This document shows positions 26,375-33,662 of a DNA stretch of 46,358 bases, piece by piece. Every line of letters begins with the position of its first letter. Position 1 is the stretch's first letter. Origin of the DNA: Tychonema sp. LEGE 06208 (GTDB lineage Bacteria; Cyanobacteriota; Cyanobacteriia; Cyanobacteriales; Microcoleaceae). The notes beneath the pieces were generated by a model that was not told the DNA's origin, did not search any database, and saw only the letters and a list, made by a program, of their open reading frames with translations. The stretch covers positions 1 through 46,358 of the forward strand of contig NZ_JADEWT010000045.1 in NCBI RefSeq assembly GCF_015207505.1, read 5' to 3'. The translations under genes and the position numbers were made by a program.

Positions 26375-27061
26375 ATGCTGGATAATGGCGATCGCAAAAC
26401 AGCACTCTTAGCTCTCACATTGCTTGTTCCTGCCGCCAGTATTGGTGCAGTAACAGCATTGTATATTGGCGGAAGCTGGGGACAAACACTGTCAGTTTTG
26501 TGTCAAGTTTGGTTGCTGGTTTTCCCGATCGCCTGGTCTGTTTTAGTCGATCGGGAAAAACTGCATTTATCCCTCCCCAACCGCCGAGAATTGCTGGCTG
26601 GAGCTATTTGGGGAATATTCATGTTTGCGGTGATTGTGGGTATCTACAGCCTTTTCGGTCAGCACTGGATCGATCCTGTAACTGCAAAAGAAAAAGCGCA
26701 GCAATTGGGTATTAGCAGCCCTAATATTTACTTGATGATTGAAGCATATTTTGTGCTAGTCAATTCACTAATTGAAGAATTTACTTGGCGGTGGTTTGTC
26801 TGCAACAAATGCCAGATTCTGATACCTGGAAAAAAAGCAATTTTTCTCAGTGCACTATTTTTCACCCTCCACCACATTTTTGTAATCGCAGCCTACAGCA
26901 ATTGGCACGGTGTGATTTTAGGCTCGTTAGCTGTCTTCGTCGCCGGAATAATTTGGTCGCAGTGTTATCTGACTTACCGTTCGCTTTGGTCTAGTTATCT
27001 CAGCCACGCGATCGCCGATTTAGCACTAGCAATTATTGCTTGGCAAATTCTTTTTAATTAG
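26375..27061 (+). CDS. CPBP family intramembrane glutamic endopeptidase
   Basis: 228 residues with about six membrane helices. The CPBP (CAAX protease and bacteriocin-processing, Rce1-like) motifs are intact: EEFTWRW with paired glutamates (E134, E135) and arginine R139; FTLHH (F163, H167) for motif 2; and SHAIAD (H211, D215) for motif 3. In bacteria such proteases process or protect against peptides, or act in membrane protein turnover. No bacteriocin gene adjoins. It diverges from the Hsp70-like gene with about 210 nt between the starts. Confidence 0.88.
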   Translation: MLDNGDRKTALLALTLLVPAASIGAVTALYIGGSWGQTLSVLCQVWLLVFPIAWSVLVDREKLHLSLPNRRELLAGAIWGIFMFAVIVGIYSLFGQHWIDPVTAKEKAQQLGISSPNIYLMIEAYFVLVNSLIEEFTWRWFVCNKCQILIPGKKAIFLSALFFTLHHIFVIAAYSNWHGVILGSLAVFVAGIIWSQCYLTYRSLWSSYLSHAIADLALAIIAWQILFN

Positions 27062-27222
27062 CTAATTTTTTAGCGATAATCGCTGGTAATTATACAGGAA
27101 AATTTGACACTTTTTCCAACTCGCTCTCCCGAATATCTCCTCCCATCATCTGACATAATTTCTTTGCGAGTAAGCGATTTAAAGTTCCCAACCCGTACTG
27201 CCCTACCGCAGACTTGTCCCCA

Positions 27223-27283
27223 GGAGTATCTGTGTTTTGCAAAAAGCATTTTGGGAGCATCTGTGTTTTGCAAAAAGCATTTT
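27223..27283. repeat. Two 30-bp direct repeats (GGAG-YATCTGTGTTTTGCAAAAAGC)
   Basis: Copies at 27223-27252 and 27254-27283 differ at one base. A third, 38/41 identical with its right flank (TTTTATTATAG), lies at 36427-36467. The arm GGAGCATCT links them to the element at 16768. Confidence 0.7.
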
Positions 27284-27289
27284 TTTTAT

Positions 27290-27422
27290 TATAGAACCCA
27301 TTTGATATCTTTTGTAAAATCCTTACAGGGCAACTATTCTAGCCTAAATCTAGGATTCTACTGATTCGGCCCAAACCTAGTTGTGGTAATAAGTCTGGAA
27401 TAGATGTCAAATGGGTTCTATA
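27290..27422. mobile_element. 133-bp MITE-like element with 20-bp inverted ends
   Basis: The left end TATAGAACCCATTTGATATC and right end GATGTCAAATGGGTTCTATA are reverse complements with one mismatch, and both ends finish in TA. TA-bounded termini fit IS630/Tc1-type target use (inference). It codes nothing and ends 3 nt before the ATG of the broken glycosyltransferase. Confidence 0.7.
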
Positions 27423-27425
27423 GTT

Positions 27426-27865
27426 ATGAAAATTACTTTTGTCCTTCCTACCCTCGGTCTTACGGGTGGGATGAGGGGAATATCCTGTGGCGTATTTGCC
27501 GCTGCCACCTGGTACTGAGTATAATAAAGAACCTAGACAAGACCAACTCAAAGAATTTTACAGCAAATGCGATGCTTGGCTGTTTTCCAGCAGCTCCGAA
27601 GGCTTCGGTTTGCCAATTTTAGAAGCGATGGCTTGCGGTAGGTACTCCAGTCATCGCTACGACCGTTGGTGCAGCTCCAGAATTGCTGGCTGGCGGGGGC
27701 GGAATTCTGGTCAAGCCAGAAGACCCAGAGGATATGGCAAAGGATATGGCAAAGGCGATCGAGCAAATTTGTCAGTTATCTGATGCCGAATGGCGGGTAA
27801 TGTCCGAGACTGCTTTGGAAACGGTGATCAATTATACTTGGAAGGATGCGATCGACCTGTTCTAG
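27426..27865 (+). pseudogene. Broken GT4 glycosyltransferase
   Basis: The ATG at 27426 opens MKITFVLPTLGLTGGMRG, the Rossmann start of GT4 enzymes, but stops within 31 codons. From about 27487 another frame gives YLPLPPGTEYN...LKEFYSKCDAWLFSSSSEGFGLPILEAMACG, the C-terminal donor-binding motif with the key glutamates. Then a tandem duplication of GGTA (27637-27640 and 27641-27644) shifts the frame; deleting one copy would restore CGTPVIATTVGAAPELLAGGGGILVKPEDPEDMAK...YTWKDAIDLF. About 200 residues of the middle are missing. So at least two lesions: a large internal deletion and a 4-bp duplication. It precedes two intact polysaccharide genes, consistent with decay of an exopolysaccharide locus. 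Confidence 0.88.
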
Positions 27866-28022
27866 GCTGCACTGGACACTGCTCTGGAAGGTCAGCCACA
27901 ATTAACGAAGAATGCGTAAAATTGAGGTGGATTTAAAAGCTCGGGGTTGGGCGATCGTTTAATCGAGAACTTCGATCGGGCAAATTGAGTTCTCTTTCTG
28001 CAATTTTACTGCAAAAAAAACT

Positions 28023-29393
28023 ATGGTTGCATTAATCCCAATTGCTCTGTTCGGCTGGCTTCCGATCGTTTTTTATCTGTTTGTGAGGTTTCCGCCTCAC
28101 CGGGCGGTAATTATCAGTTTTATTGTAGCGTGGCTATTTTTGCCACAAGCTTCTTATCCCATCCCCCTGTTGCCCCCTTATGACAAAGTTTCGGCATCTT
28201 GCTACGCGATTTTGCTGGCTACTCTGGTCTACGATACTTCGCGCATCACCACTTTTAAACCCGGTTGGTTAGACGTGCCAATGTTAATTTGGTGTTTGTG
28301 TCCCATTCTTTCACAAGTTACTAATGGCGGCAGCCCGATTTCTCCGACTTTCGTCCAAATCGTTACTTGGGGTCTACCTTATTTTGTAGGACGCTTGTAT
28401 TTCGGTAGTTTAGACGGGCTGCGACAACTGGCGATCGGCATGTTTGCCGGTGGGTTGGCCTACATTCCTTTTACTTTAATTGAAGGGGTTAAAGGCCCAA
28501 TTCTGCACCAAATGGTTTACGGCGTCAATGCCTTTGAGGACTGGGGTCAAGCAAGGCGTATGGGGGGGTGGAGACCAGTAGTATTTATGCAGCACGGTTT
28601 GATGGTGGGCGTGTGGATGATGACAGCCGCCTTAATCGGAGTTTGGCTTTGGCAAACTGGGGCGCTGAAAAAGTTTCAGGGCCGCAACATCAAGACTCTA
28701 GTAATTGTATTAACTATTGCTTTTTTCCTGTGCCGTTCTACTGGCGCTTACAGTTTATTTGTGTTCGCGTTAATCGTATTATTTTCAGCGAAATTCTTTC
28801 GCACCTCTTTGCCCCTGTTATTCATAATTGGATATATAGCATTTTATCTGTACATAGCAGCATCGGGTCAATTTTCGAGTCACGACGTGATTGACTTCAT
28901 CACTCAAATATTTGGCGAAGAACGAGCATCCTCTCTGAAGTTTAGATTTGACATGGAAGAAATATTGGGGGCAAAAGCACGGCAAGCATTTCTTTTTGGT
29001 TGGGGAGATTCGGGTGGAAACCGCGTGTACAACGAGTACGGTAAAGATATCTCGGTGACCGACAGTTTATGGATTATTGCATTTGGGGTCCACGGTGTAG
29101 TCGGTTTAGCTAGTTTATTTTCTTCATTGTTGCTTCCTGTTGTCGTCTTTTGCCTGTCCAAGTATCCCGCCAGAACCTGGGTTCATCCCAAAGTAGCGCC
29201 CGCTGCGGTCTTGGCAGTGTCCTTAACTATGTACGTGTTTGACTGTGTTTTGAACGCTATGACTAACCCGATTTTTGCGGTCATTGCTGGAGGACTATCG
29301 AGTTTGCTTTTAAAAGCTCCAGAAAGTCTTAAAACCAAGAAAACCATGTCCCCGCCCAGAAGAAAGTCGTTGGTTCACCAAAAATCAGGATGA
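28023..29393 (+). CDS. Polysaccharide polymerase / O-antigen ligase-like membrane protein
   Basis: 456 residues with about ten to twelve hydrophobic segments and a basic tail (PPRRKSLVHQKSG). The long non-membrane stretch between late helices (FGEERASSLKFRFDMEEILGAKARQAFLFGWGDSGGNRVYNEYGKDISVTDSLWI) is in the position and style of the periplasmic loop of Wzy/WaaL proteins, with the typical R...E...G-W-G...D-S pattern. The region MGGWRPVVFMQHGLMVGVWM is also polymerase-like. Likely role: polymerising or transferring an exopolysaccharide at the inner membrane. Low sequence conservation in this group keeps the choice between polymerase and ligase open. It lies between a broken GT4 and a WecG-type transferase. 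Confidence 0.68.
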   Translation: MVALIPIALFGWLPIVFYLFVRFPPHRAVIISFIVAWLFLPQASYPIPLLPPYDKVSASCYAILLATLVYDTSRITTFKPGWLDVPMLIWCLCPILSQVTNGGSPISPTFVQIVTWGLPYFVGRLYFGSLDGLRQLAIGMFAGGLAYIPFTLIEGVKGPILHQMVYGVNAFEDWGQARRMGGWRPVVFMQHGLMVGVWMMTAALIGVWLWQTGALKKFQGRNIKTLVIVLTIAFFLCRSTGAYSLFVFALIVLFSAKFFRTSLPLLFIIGYIAFYLYIAASGQFSSHDVIDFITQIFGEERASSLKFRFDMEEILGAKARQAFLFGWGDSGGNRVYNEYGKDISVTDSLWIIAFGVHGVVGLASLFSSLLLPVVVFCLSKYPARTWVHPKVAPAAVLAVSLTMYVFDCVLNAMTNPIFAVIAGGLSSLLLKAPESLKTKKTMSPPRRKSLVHQKSG

Positions 29394-29806
29394 TTTTGAG
29401 GAAGGCGAGCCGATCGCACTCACAGCTTAAATATATCTGGCATTCGCTGCATACACAAACTAAAAAACCTACCTTTTTTGCCTCAAACCTAGTTCGGGAG
29501 TTGCGCTCTATTTTTCAATTGCTCAACATTAATTTACAATCTTTTAACTATTCGCACGAAATAGTCTTGTTTAGAAAATTGTGCTGCGAATTGTAAACAA
29601 AAAAATGGCTTGATACACTTTTTGCTAAAATTAGGTGATTCTTTACACAATCTTTAAAATTTATTACTAGACAGGTAGGGTATACGGGCATATACTGAGT
29701 AAAGTATATTCACCCCCCCGCGACAAAAAAGTGAAAATACGAGGTTGCAGTGTGGGTTAGAGTTTGAGTTGCAGTTTCATATATAAAGGGTGAAAGGGAA
29801 TAAGAA
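29394..29806. other. Intergenic leader before the WecG-type gene
   Basis: 413 nt, AT-rich, without a gene or strong terminator. A purine-rich ribosome site (AAAGGGA) lies just before the ATG at 29807. I see nothing else supportable. Confidence 0.5.
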
Positions 29807-30565
29807 ATGAAAACAGTTAATTTATTGAATGTGTCCATAGATAACCTGTCAATAACAGAATTGTTTGAAAAACTCGACAGCGAAGGTGGTGTCGTATTTA
29901 CACCCAACGTAGACCACTTGATTAAGTTGCAGTATGACCGCGACTTCTATGAAGCTTACAATCAATCTAGTTATCGAGTATGCGACAGTCAAATATTGAT
30001 GTATGCCTCAAAATTCTTGGGTACCCCAATTCAAGAAAAAATTTCAGGTTCGGACTTGTTTCCTGCATTTTATATGTATCACAAGGATAACGAGAAAATA
30101 AAAATATTTTTGCTCGGAGCAGCGGTCGGTATTGCGAAAAAAGCCCAGGAAAAAATTAATCAAAAAATTGGTAGACAAATAGTAGTTGAAGCACTTTCTC
30201 CTTCTTTTGGATTTGAAAAGAATGAGGAAGAATGCGAAAAAATAATTGACGCGATCAATAAATCAGGAGCTACAGTTCTGGCCATAGGAGTGGGTTCTCC
30301 AAAGCAAGAGAAGTGGTTGATTAAATACCAGAGCAAATTTACACATATCAAAATTTTCTTAGCCGTAGGTGCAACCATTGATTTTGAAGCTGGTTGCAAA
30401 GCAAGATCGCCCAAATGGATGAGCGAAGTTGGCATTGAATGGGCGTACCGACTGTTAAGCGAACCGAGAAGGTTGTGGAAAAGATATTTGATAGACGGTC
30501 TGCCTTTTTTTCGATTAATAGTCGAACAAAAATTAGGGTTTTATAAAATGCCTTTCTTTCATTGA
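29807..30565 (+). CDS. WecG/TagA/CpsF family glycosyltransferase
   Basis: 252 residues, complete. Family motifs in order: FTPNVDHLIKLQYDRDFYEAY with the N-terminal Asn/Asp substrate site, RVCDSQILMYASKFLG with the catalytic-region aspartate, KISGSDLFPAF, IFLLGAAVGIAKKAQ, VLAIGVGSPKQEKWLIKY, and VGATIDFEAGCKARSPKWMSEVGIEWAYRLLSEPRRLWKRYL. Enzymes of this GT26 group transfer N-acetylmannosamine(uronate) or glucose to a lipid-linked acceptor in teichoic acid, ECA or capsular polymers. The C-terminal amphipathic part is the membrane-association region in TagA. Position after the polymerase-like gene supports exopolysaccharide synthesis. Confidence 0.93.
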   Translation: MKTVNLLNVSIDNLSITELFEKLDSEGGVVFTPNVDHLIKLQYDRDFYEAYNQSSYRVCDSQILMYASKFLGTPIQEKISGSDLFPAFYMYHKDNEKIKIFLLGAAVGIAKKAQEKINQKIGRQIVVEALSPSFGFEKNEEECEKIIDAINKSGATVLAIGVGSPKQEKWLIKYQSKFTHIKIFLAVGATIDFEAGCKARSPKWMSEVGIEWAYRLLSEPRRLWKRYLIDGLPFFRLIVEQKLGFYKMPFFH

Positions 30566-30892
30566 CAGCAAAAACATGAAGCTAGAATGGTAAGGATGCT
30601 CCTAAAAACTGGCTCGACAAATCATACAATTTTAGATTGAAGAATTGATGAAGAATTGGGAATGATTTACTAAAGATTAGTTTGGAGTTGGCCTGTAGTT
30701 GCATTTTTGGGAAAATTGGTATCAATAACGTCAATAAAGCTGAGTATGAGCTTTAGCGTTTGACTTCGGGTTTGTAAGAAAGATGCAAGCTGTGGATAGC
30801 CCGATCGCCCTTTCTGCCAAAAATCTGCATTTTTTGCTGGACAATGCCAGTAAAATCGGAAGGAAACCTTTTTTGGAAATCCCTAATTAGGG
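30566..30892. other. Intergenic space before the DUF4079-like gene
   Basis: 327 nt. Apart from the palindrome at 30879-30894 I see no gene, repeat or clear terminator. Confidence 0.5.
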
Positions 30893-30894
30893 AT
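30879..30894. promoter_or_regulatory. Perfect 16-bp palindrome at a start codon
   Basis: ATCCCTAATTAGGGAT is fully symmetric and overlaps the first of two in-frame ATGs. It could be a dimeric repressor site or an mRNA hairpin hiding the AGGG ribosome site. Confidence 0.45.
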
Positions 30895-30901
30895 GCAACG
30901 G

Positions 30902-31345
30902 ATGAATCTGCCTTCTTTCTTGTGGTTGTGGAAAATAGCGGCTTGGTCAATGGGTATTTCCCTCTTAGCTTACCTGTTGCTGGCCGTTACTGGAACATGG
31001 ATGTTTGCCGCCCGCAGTAGCAAACAGCAGCGCCCAAAATGGCTGCGTCCCTTTCATTTGGCGACTGGTACGGGAATGGCGACTTTGGTAATTTTACTGC
31101 TGGGAATTGGCGTAGTCGGTACGCTGGGATACTACGGAAATTTGGGTCACTCAGGTCATTTACCGGCCGGGTTAGCTGTGGTGGCTTTGGTGTTGGTTTC
31201 TCTTGGGAGTGGTTTGCAAATTGGCCCTAAACATCCTTGGGCGCGCCCCATCCACATTGGCACTAATATATTTTTAGGTGCTGGATTTGTGACTGTGTTG
31301 CTCACGGGATGGACGATCGTACAAAAATACTTACCGAAAGTTTAA
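30902..31345 (+). CDS. DUF4079-like membrane protein
   Basis: 147 residues from the ATG at 30902, chosen because AGGG at 30889-30892 lies 9 nt upstream; the ATG at 30893 touches that site and would add MQR. Four membrane helices: about 8-33, 48-70, 85-105 and 120-143. Histidines near helix ends (RPFHLATGTGM, GHSGHLP, HPWARPIHIGTN) recall small cytochrome b561/haem-type four-helix proteins, and the family DUF4079 is common in cyanobacteria and plastids. Haem binding is not demonstrated. A strong hairpin follows the stop. Confidence 0.72.
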   Translation: MNLPSFLWLWKIAAWSMGISLLAYLLLAVTGTWMFAARSSKQQRPKWLRPFHLATGTGMATLVILLLGIGVVGTLGYYGNLGHSGHLPAGLAVVALVLVSLGSGLQIGPKHPWARPIHIGTNIFLGAGFVTVLLTGWTIVQKYLPKV

Positions 31346-31352
31346 TGTTAGT

Positions 31353-31404
31353 AGTAAGGACGACCGTCCTCTGATAACAGATGCGGACGGTCGTCCTCAT
31401 TACT
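31353..31404. terminator. Bidirectional hairpin between convergent genes
   Basis: Arms AGTAAGGACGACCGTCC (31353-31369) and GGACGGTCGTCCTCATTACT (31385-31404) pair over 17 bp with a few bulged bases. It sits exactly between two convergent stops and even overlaps the stop of the hydrolase. No long T tract, so terminator action is inferred from place and stem strength. Confidence 0.6.
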
Positions 31405-32299
31405 AACCTGCTGCTTTAGCTGTGAAATCTAAGATATGTTGAGCGGTAATTTGCGGTTTTTCTAGGTGAGGAACGTGTCCGCAATCCGGTATCCAAATTA
31501 ATTGAGAATTGCCGATCGCACTTTCAAACTTTGCCGCATCCGCCGTCCCCAAAATTCGGTCTTGTTTTCCCCACAAAATCAGCGTTTGCTGCTGAATTTG
31601 CGAGAGTTTCCCCCCAAAACCTCCGTAACCGCCGCTTTTGGTAAAAGCAATTAAAGCTTGATTCCAGTTAGGCGTTTCTAAGTGCAAAGCAGCGCAAGTT
31701 TGAGCATCCACCGTAGCAAAAGTTCGATCGAAATAAGCATTGACGCTAATTTTTTGGCGGATTTTAGGGTTTCGCAAAAATGAAGTTGCCAAATATCCTA
31801 AAGGAGGAATGAGAAATTTTCCCTTGTTAGAAGTGACGGCAAAACCTGCACTGTCGATCAGCACTAATTTTTTGACAGCTTCGGGATAATTGAGGGTAAA
31901 ATCAATGGCGGCGGCACCTCCCATCGATGCGCCCACTAAGATTACAGGCTGCGAAATTAGCGATTTCCAAAAAGAGTAAAGATGAGTGCCAATTGCCATG
32001 GCGCTAAATGCCAAATCCGCCCCTCTTTCTGTAAAGCCAAAACCCAATAAATCGATCGCCCAAGTTTCATTTTTTTCAGCAAGCAGCGGCAGCAGGCGGC
32101 GAAATTCAAATACGGAACTGTCGAAGCCGTGAATTAGCAAAATCGGCGTGTTGCCACTCCCCTGACGCACGTAAGTGGTGGCTATTGGCTGCGGGCTCAG
32201 AGGGGTTGTAATTGCTGACTGTTGAATGCTTTGGGCTAAGGCGATTGAGGTAGATTCTGTGAGTTGTGCGATCGACTTTGGCAGAAAACTTGCTGGCAT
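31403..32299 (-). CDS. Alpha/beta hydrolase
   Basis: 298 residues. The alpha/beta hydrolase triad is visible: nucleophile S125 in LVGASMGGAA, acid D247 in ILWGKQDRILG, and H274 in PDCGHVPHLE. The oxyanion region is LLIHGFDSS. The first 40 residues are extra and of low complexity (SIQQSAITTPLSPQPIA). The pattern is that of the haloalkane-dehalogenase/epoxide-hydrolase/C-C hydrolase group, common in cyanobacteria, but the substrate cannot be read from sequence. It stands between the DUF4079-like and feo genes. Confidence 0.85.
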   Translation of the reverse strand: MPASFLPKSIAQLTESTSIALAQSIQQSAITTPLSPQPIATTYVRQGSGNTPILLIHGFDSSVFEFRRLLPLLAEKNETWAIDLLGFGFTERGADLAFSAMAIGTHLYSFWKSLISQPVILVGASMGGAAAIDFTLNYPEAVKKLVLIDSAGFAVTSNKGKFLIPPLGYLATSFLRNPKIRQKISVNAYFDRTFATVDAQTCAALHLETPNWNQALIAFTKSGGYGGFGGKLSQIQQQTLILWGKQDRILGTADAAKFESAIGNSQLIWIPDCGHVPHLEKPQITAQHILDFTAKAAG

Positions 32300-32575
32300 A
32301 ATTCTTGATAAATTGTTAATTCCTAGCGGCGGTGTTCCCGCGATCGCTCGAACACTTAAGTATAGCCTTTCTCAAAAAGGTAACAAGTCAGTCGATTTTA
32401 GATTTTAGATTGGGGGATTGGGGAGATTGGGGGATTTAGCAGTCAATACCTCATTTTTCGCTCGAATTGGTATATGCTCGATCGGCTTCTAGGACTTGGG
32501 TCGATCGCCCTGTAGTCTCACTCCGTCCGGCTAAGGCTGAGTTTGTTAAGCAAATGCTAAAATATTTGACAATAG
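32300..32575. other. Intergenic space before feo
   Basis: A T-rich filler with repeated GGGGGATTGGGGAGATTGGG at about 32411. No gene seen. Confidence 0.45.
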
Positions 32576-32604
32576 TTGCCAATAATTTCTTTTTCGTTTA
32601 CTAT
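32576..32604 (+). promoter_or_regulatory. Candidate sigma-70 promoter of the feo operon
   Basis: TTGCCA (32576-32581), a 17-nt spacer and TACTAT (32599-32604). It is preceded by TTGACAATAG, giving an AT-rich stretch in which a Fur site would be expected, though I cannot identify a convincing Fur box. The leader to feoA would be about 280 nt and includes a small perfect hairpin, GCCTAA/TTAGGC (32708-32722). Confidence 0.5.
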
Positions 32605-32888
32605 GCTTAAGGACAACAGGTATTGGTTGCTAGTGATTGCAGCGCACATGAGTATCTAACGCGCATCTAACGCAAGAGACATAAAACTAGGGGCCCGCGA
32701 AAAATCTGCCTAATTATTAGGCCTGGAGAATAGTATTTTCCGAACTATGCAACGGGAAATAGTTCGCTAGAACGGGGAATTTCGCCCTGTCTGCGATCGC
32801 GAGCCGAGCGTATTGAGAATATATCTCAAGTTGCTGGACAAGCCAGTCCAAGCAAGAAGTTACTAAAGTCGATCGACTTCCAAAACAG

Positions 32889-33257
32889 ATGAAACAACAA
32901 TACAGCCAACAAAACCAAGAGTCAAACCCGCGACATTTCAAGGGTTTTACCTTTTATGGAGAAACAGCAGAAGCCTCAGAAACCGAAAACAGCACAGAAG
33001 CTCAGATAGAAGTTCAACCAGACTCAGCCAAGAGTAAATCATTCCCCCTAGCAATGGCAAGCGTCGGCGAAAAGCTGCGAATAGTCACACTCAGGGGTTC
33101 AGAAGGCTATGTGCGTCGCCTCATCGGCATGGGATTTGTCTCCGGTACCGAACTTCAAATTATCAGTCACTCCGGCGGTTCGGTAATTGTGGCAATTGGC
33201 GAAAACCGCATCGGTTTGGGCGCAGGTATGGCACAAAAAATTATGTGTACGAATTAG
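32889..33257 (+). CDS. feoA: FeoA-like ferrous iron transport protein with N-terminal extension
   Basis: 122 residues. The C-terminal 70 residues form the SH3-like FeoA domain (SFPLAMASVGEKLRIVTLRGSEGYVRRLIGMGFVSGTELQIISHSGGSVIVAIGENRIGLGAGMAQKIM), which in enterobacteria supports FeoB. The N-terminal 50 residues are polar, acidic and glutamine-rich, with no fold I recognise. It is first of a feoA-feoA-feoB-feoC series on one strand, with 162 nt to the next gene. The extension distinguishes it from the second, standard FeoA. Confidence 0.88.
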   Translation: MKQQYSQQNQESNPRHFKGFTFYGETAEASETENSTEAQIEVQPDSAKSKSFPLAMASVGEKLRIVTLRGSEGYVRRLIGMGFVSGTELQIISHSGGSVIVAIGENRIGLGAGMAQKIMCTN

Positions 33258-33419
33258 GAAAAGTGCCATAAATCTACAGCAATCCTATTTGATTTGCGAA
33301 CATTTTTTTAACTGCCGGGGGCATCAGAAAAAATAGAGATATTCACAAATGCTGAGAGGGTTGCTGCCTTCAAAAAGTTGATTGAATTTGTACAAATTTA
33401 GGCTAAATCAAAACAACAA

Positions 33420-33662
33420 ATGAACGACAAAATACAATTGGGAGATTTAGCTGTTGGTAGCACAGGCAAAGTGGTTGGCTATGAAAAAACAGCCCGCGGC
33501 TACAAAGGCAAATTGTTAGCAATGGGATTGACACCGGGAACCGAATTTACTGTCACTCGCCACGCACCTCTAGGAGATCCCGTAGAAATCCTAGTGCGGG
33601 GTTTCAAGCTCAGTTTGCGGAAAGATGAAGCCAAAACCCTATTTGTAGAGGAGATGAAATAA
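33420..33662 (+). CDS. feoA: FeoA ferrous iron transport protein
   Basis: 80 residues, the usual FeoA length: IQLGDLAVGSTGKVVGYEKTARGYKGKLLAMGLTPGTEFTVTRHAPLGDPVEILVRGFKLSLRKDEAKTLFV. A cytosolic SH3-like partner of FeoB. The stop codon overlaps the start of feoB by one base (TAATG), so translation is coupled. This is the copy most likely to work directly with FeoB. Confidence 0.93.
   Translation: MNDKIQLGDLAVGSTGKVVGYEKTARGYKGKLLAMGLTPGTEFTVTRHAPLGDPVEILVRGFKLSLRKDEAKTLFVEEMK

Noticed and set aside
32708-32722. Riboswitch in the feo leader
   Set aside because: Only one small hairpin is apparent; no known riboswitch core could be recognised by eye.
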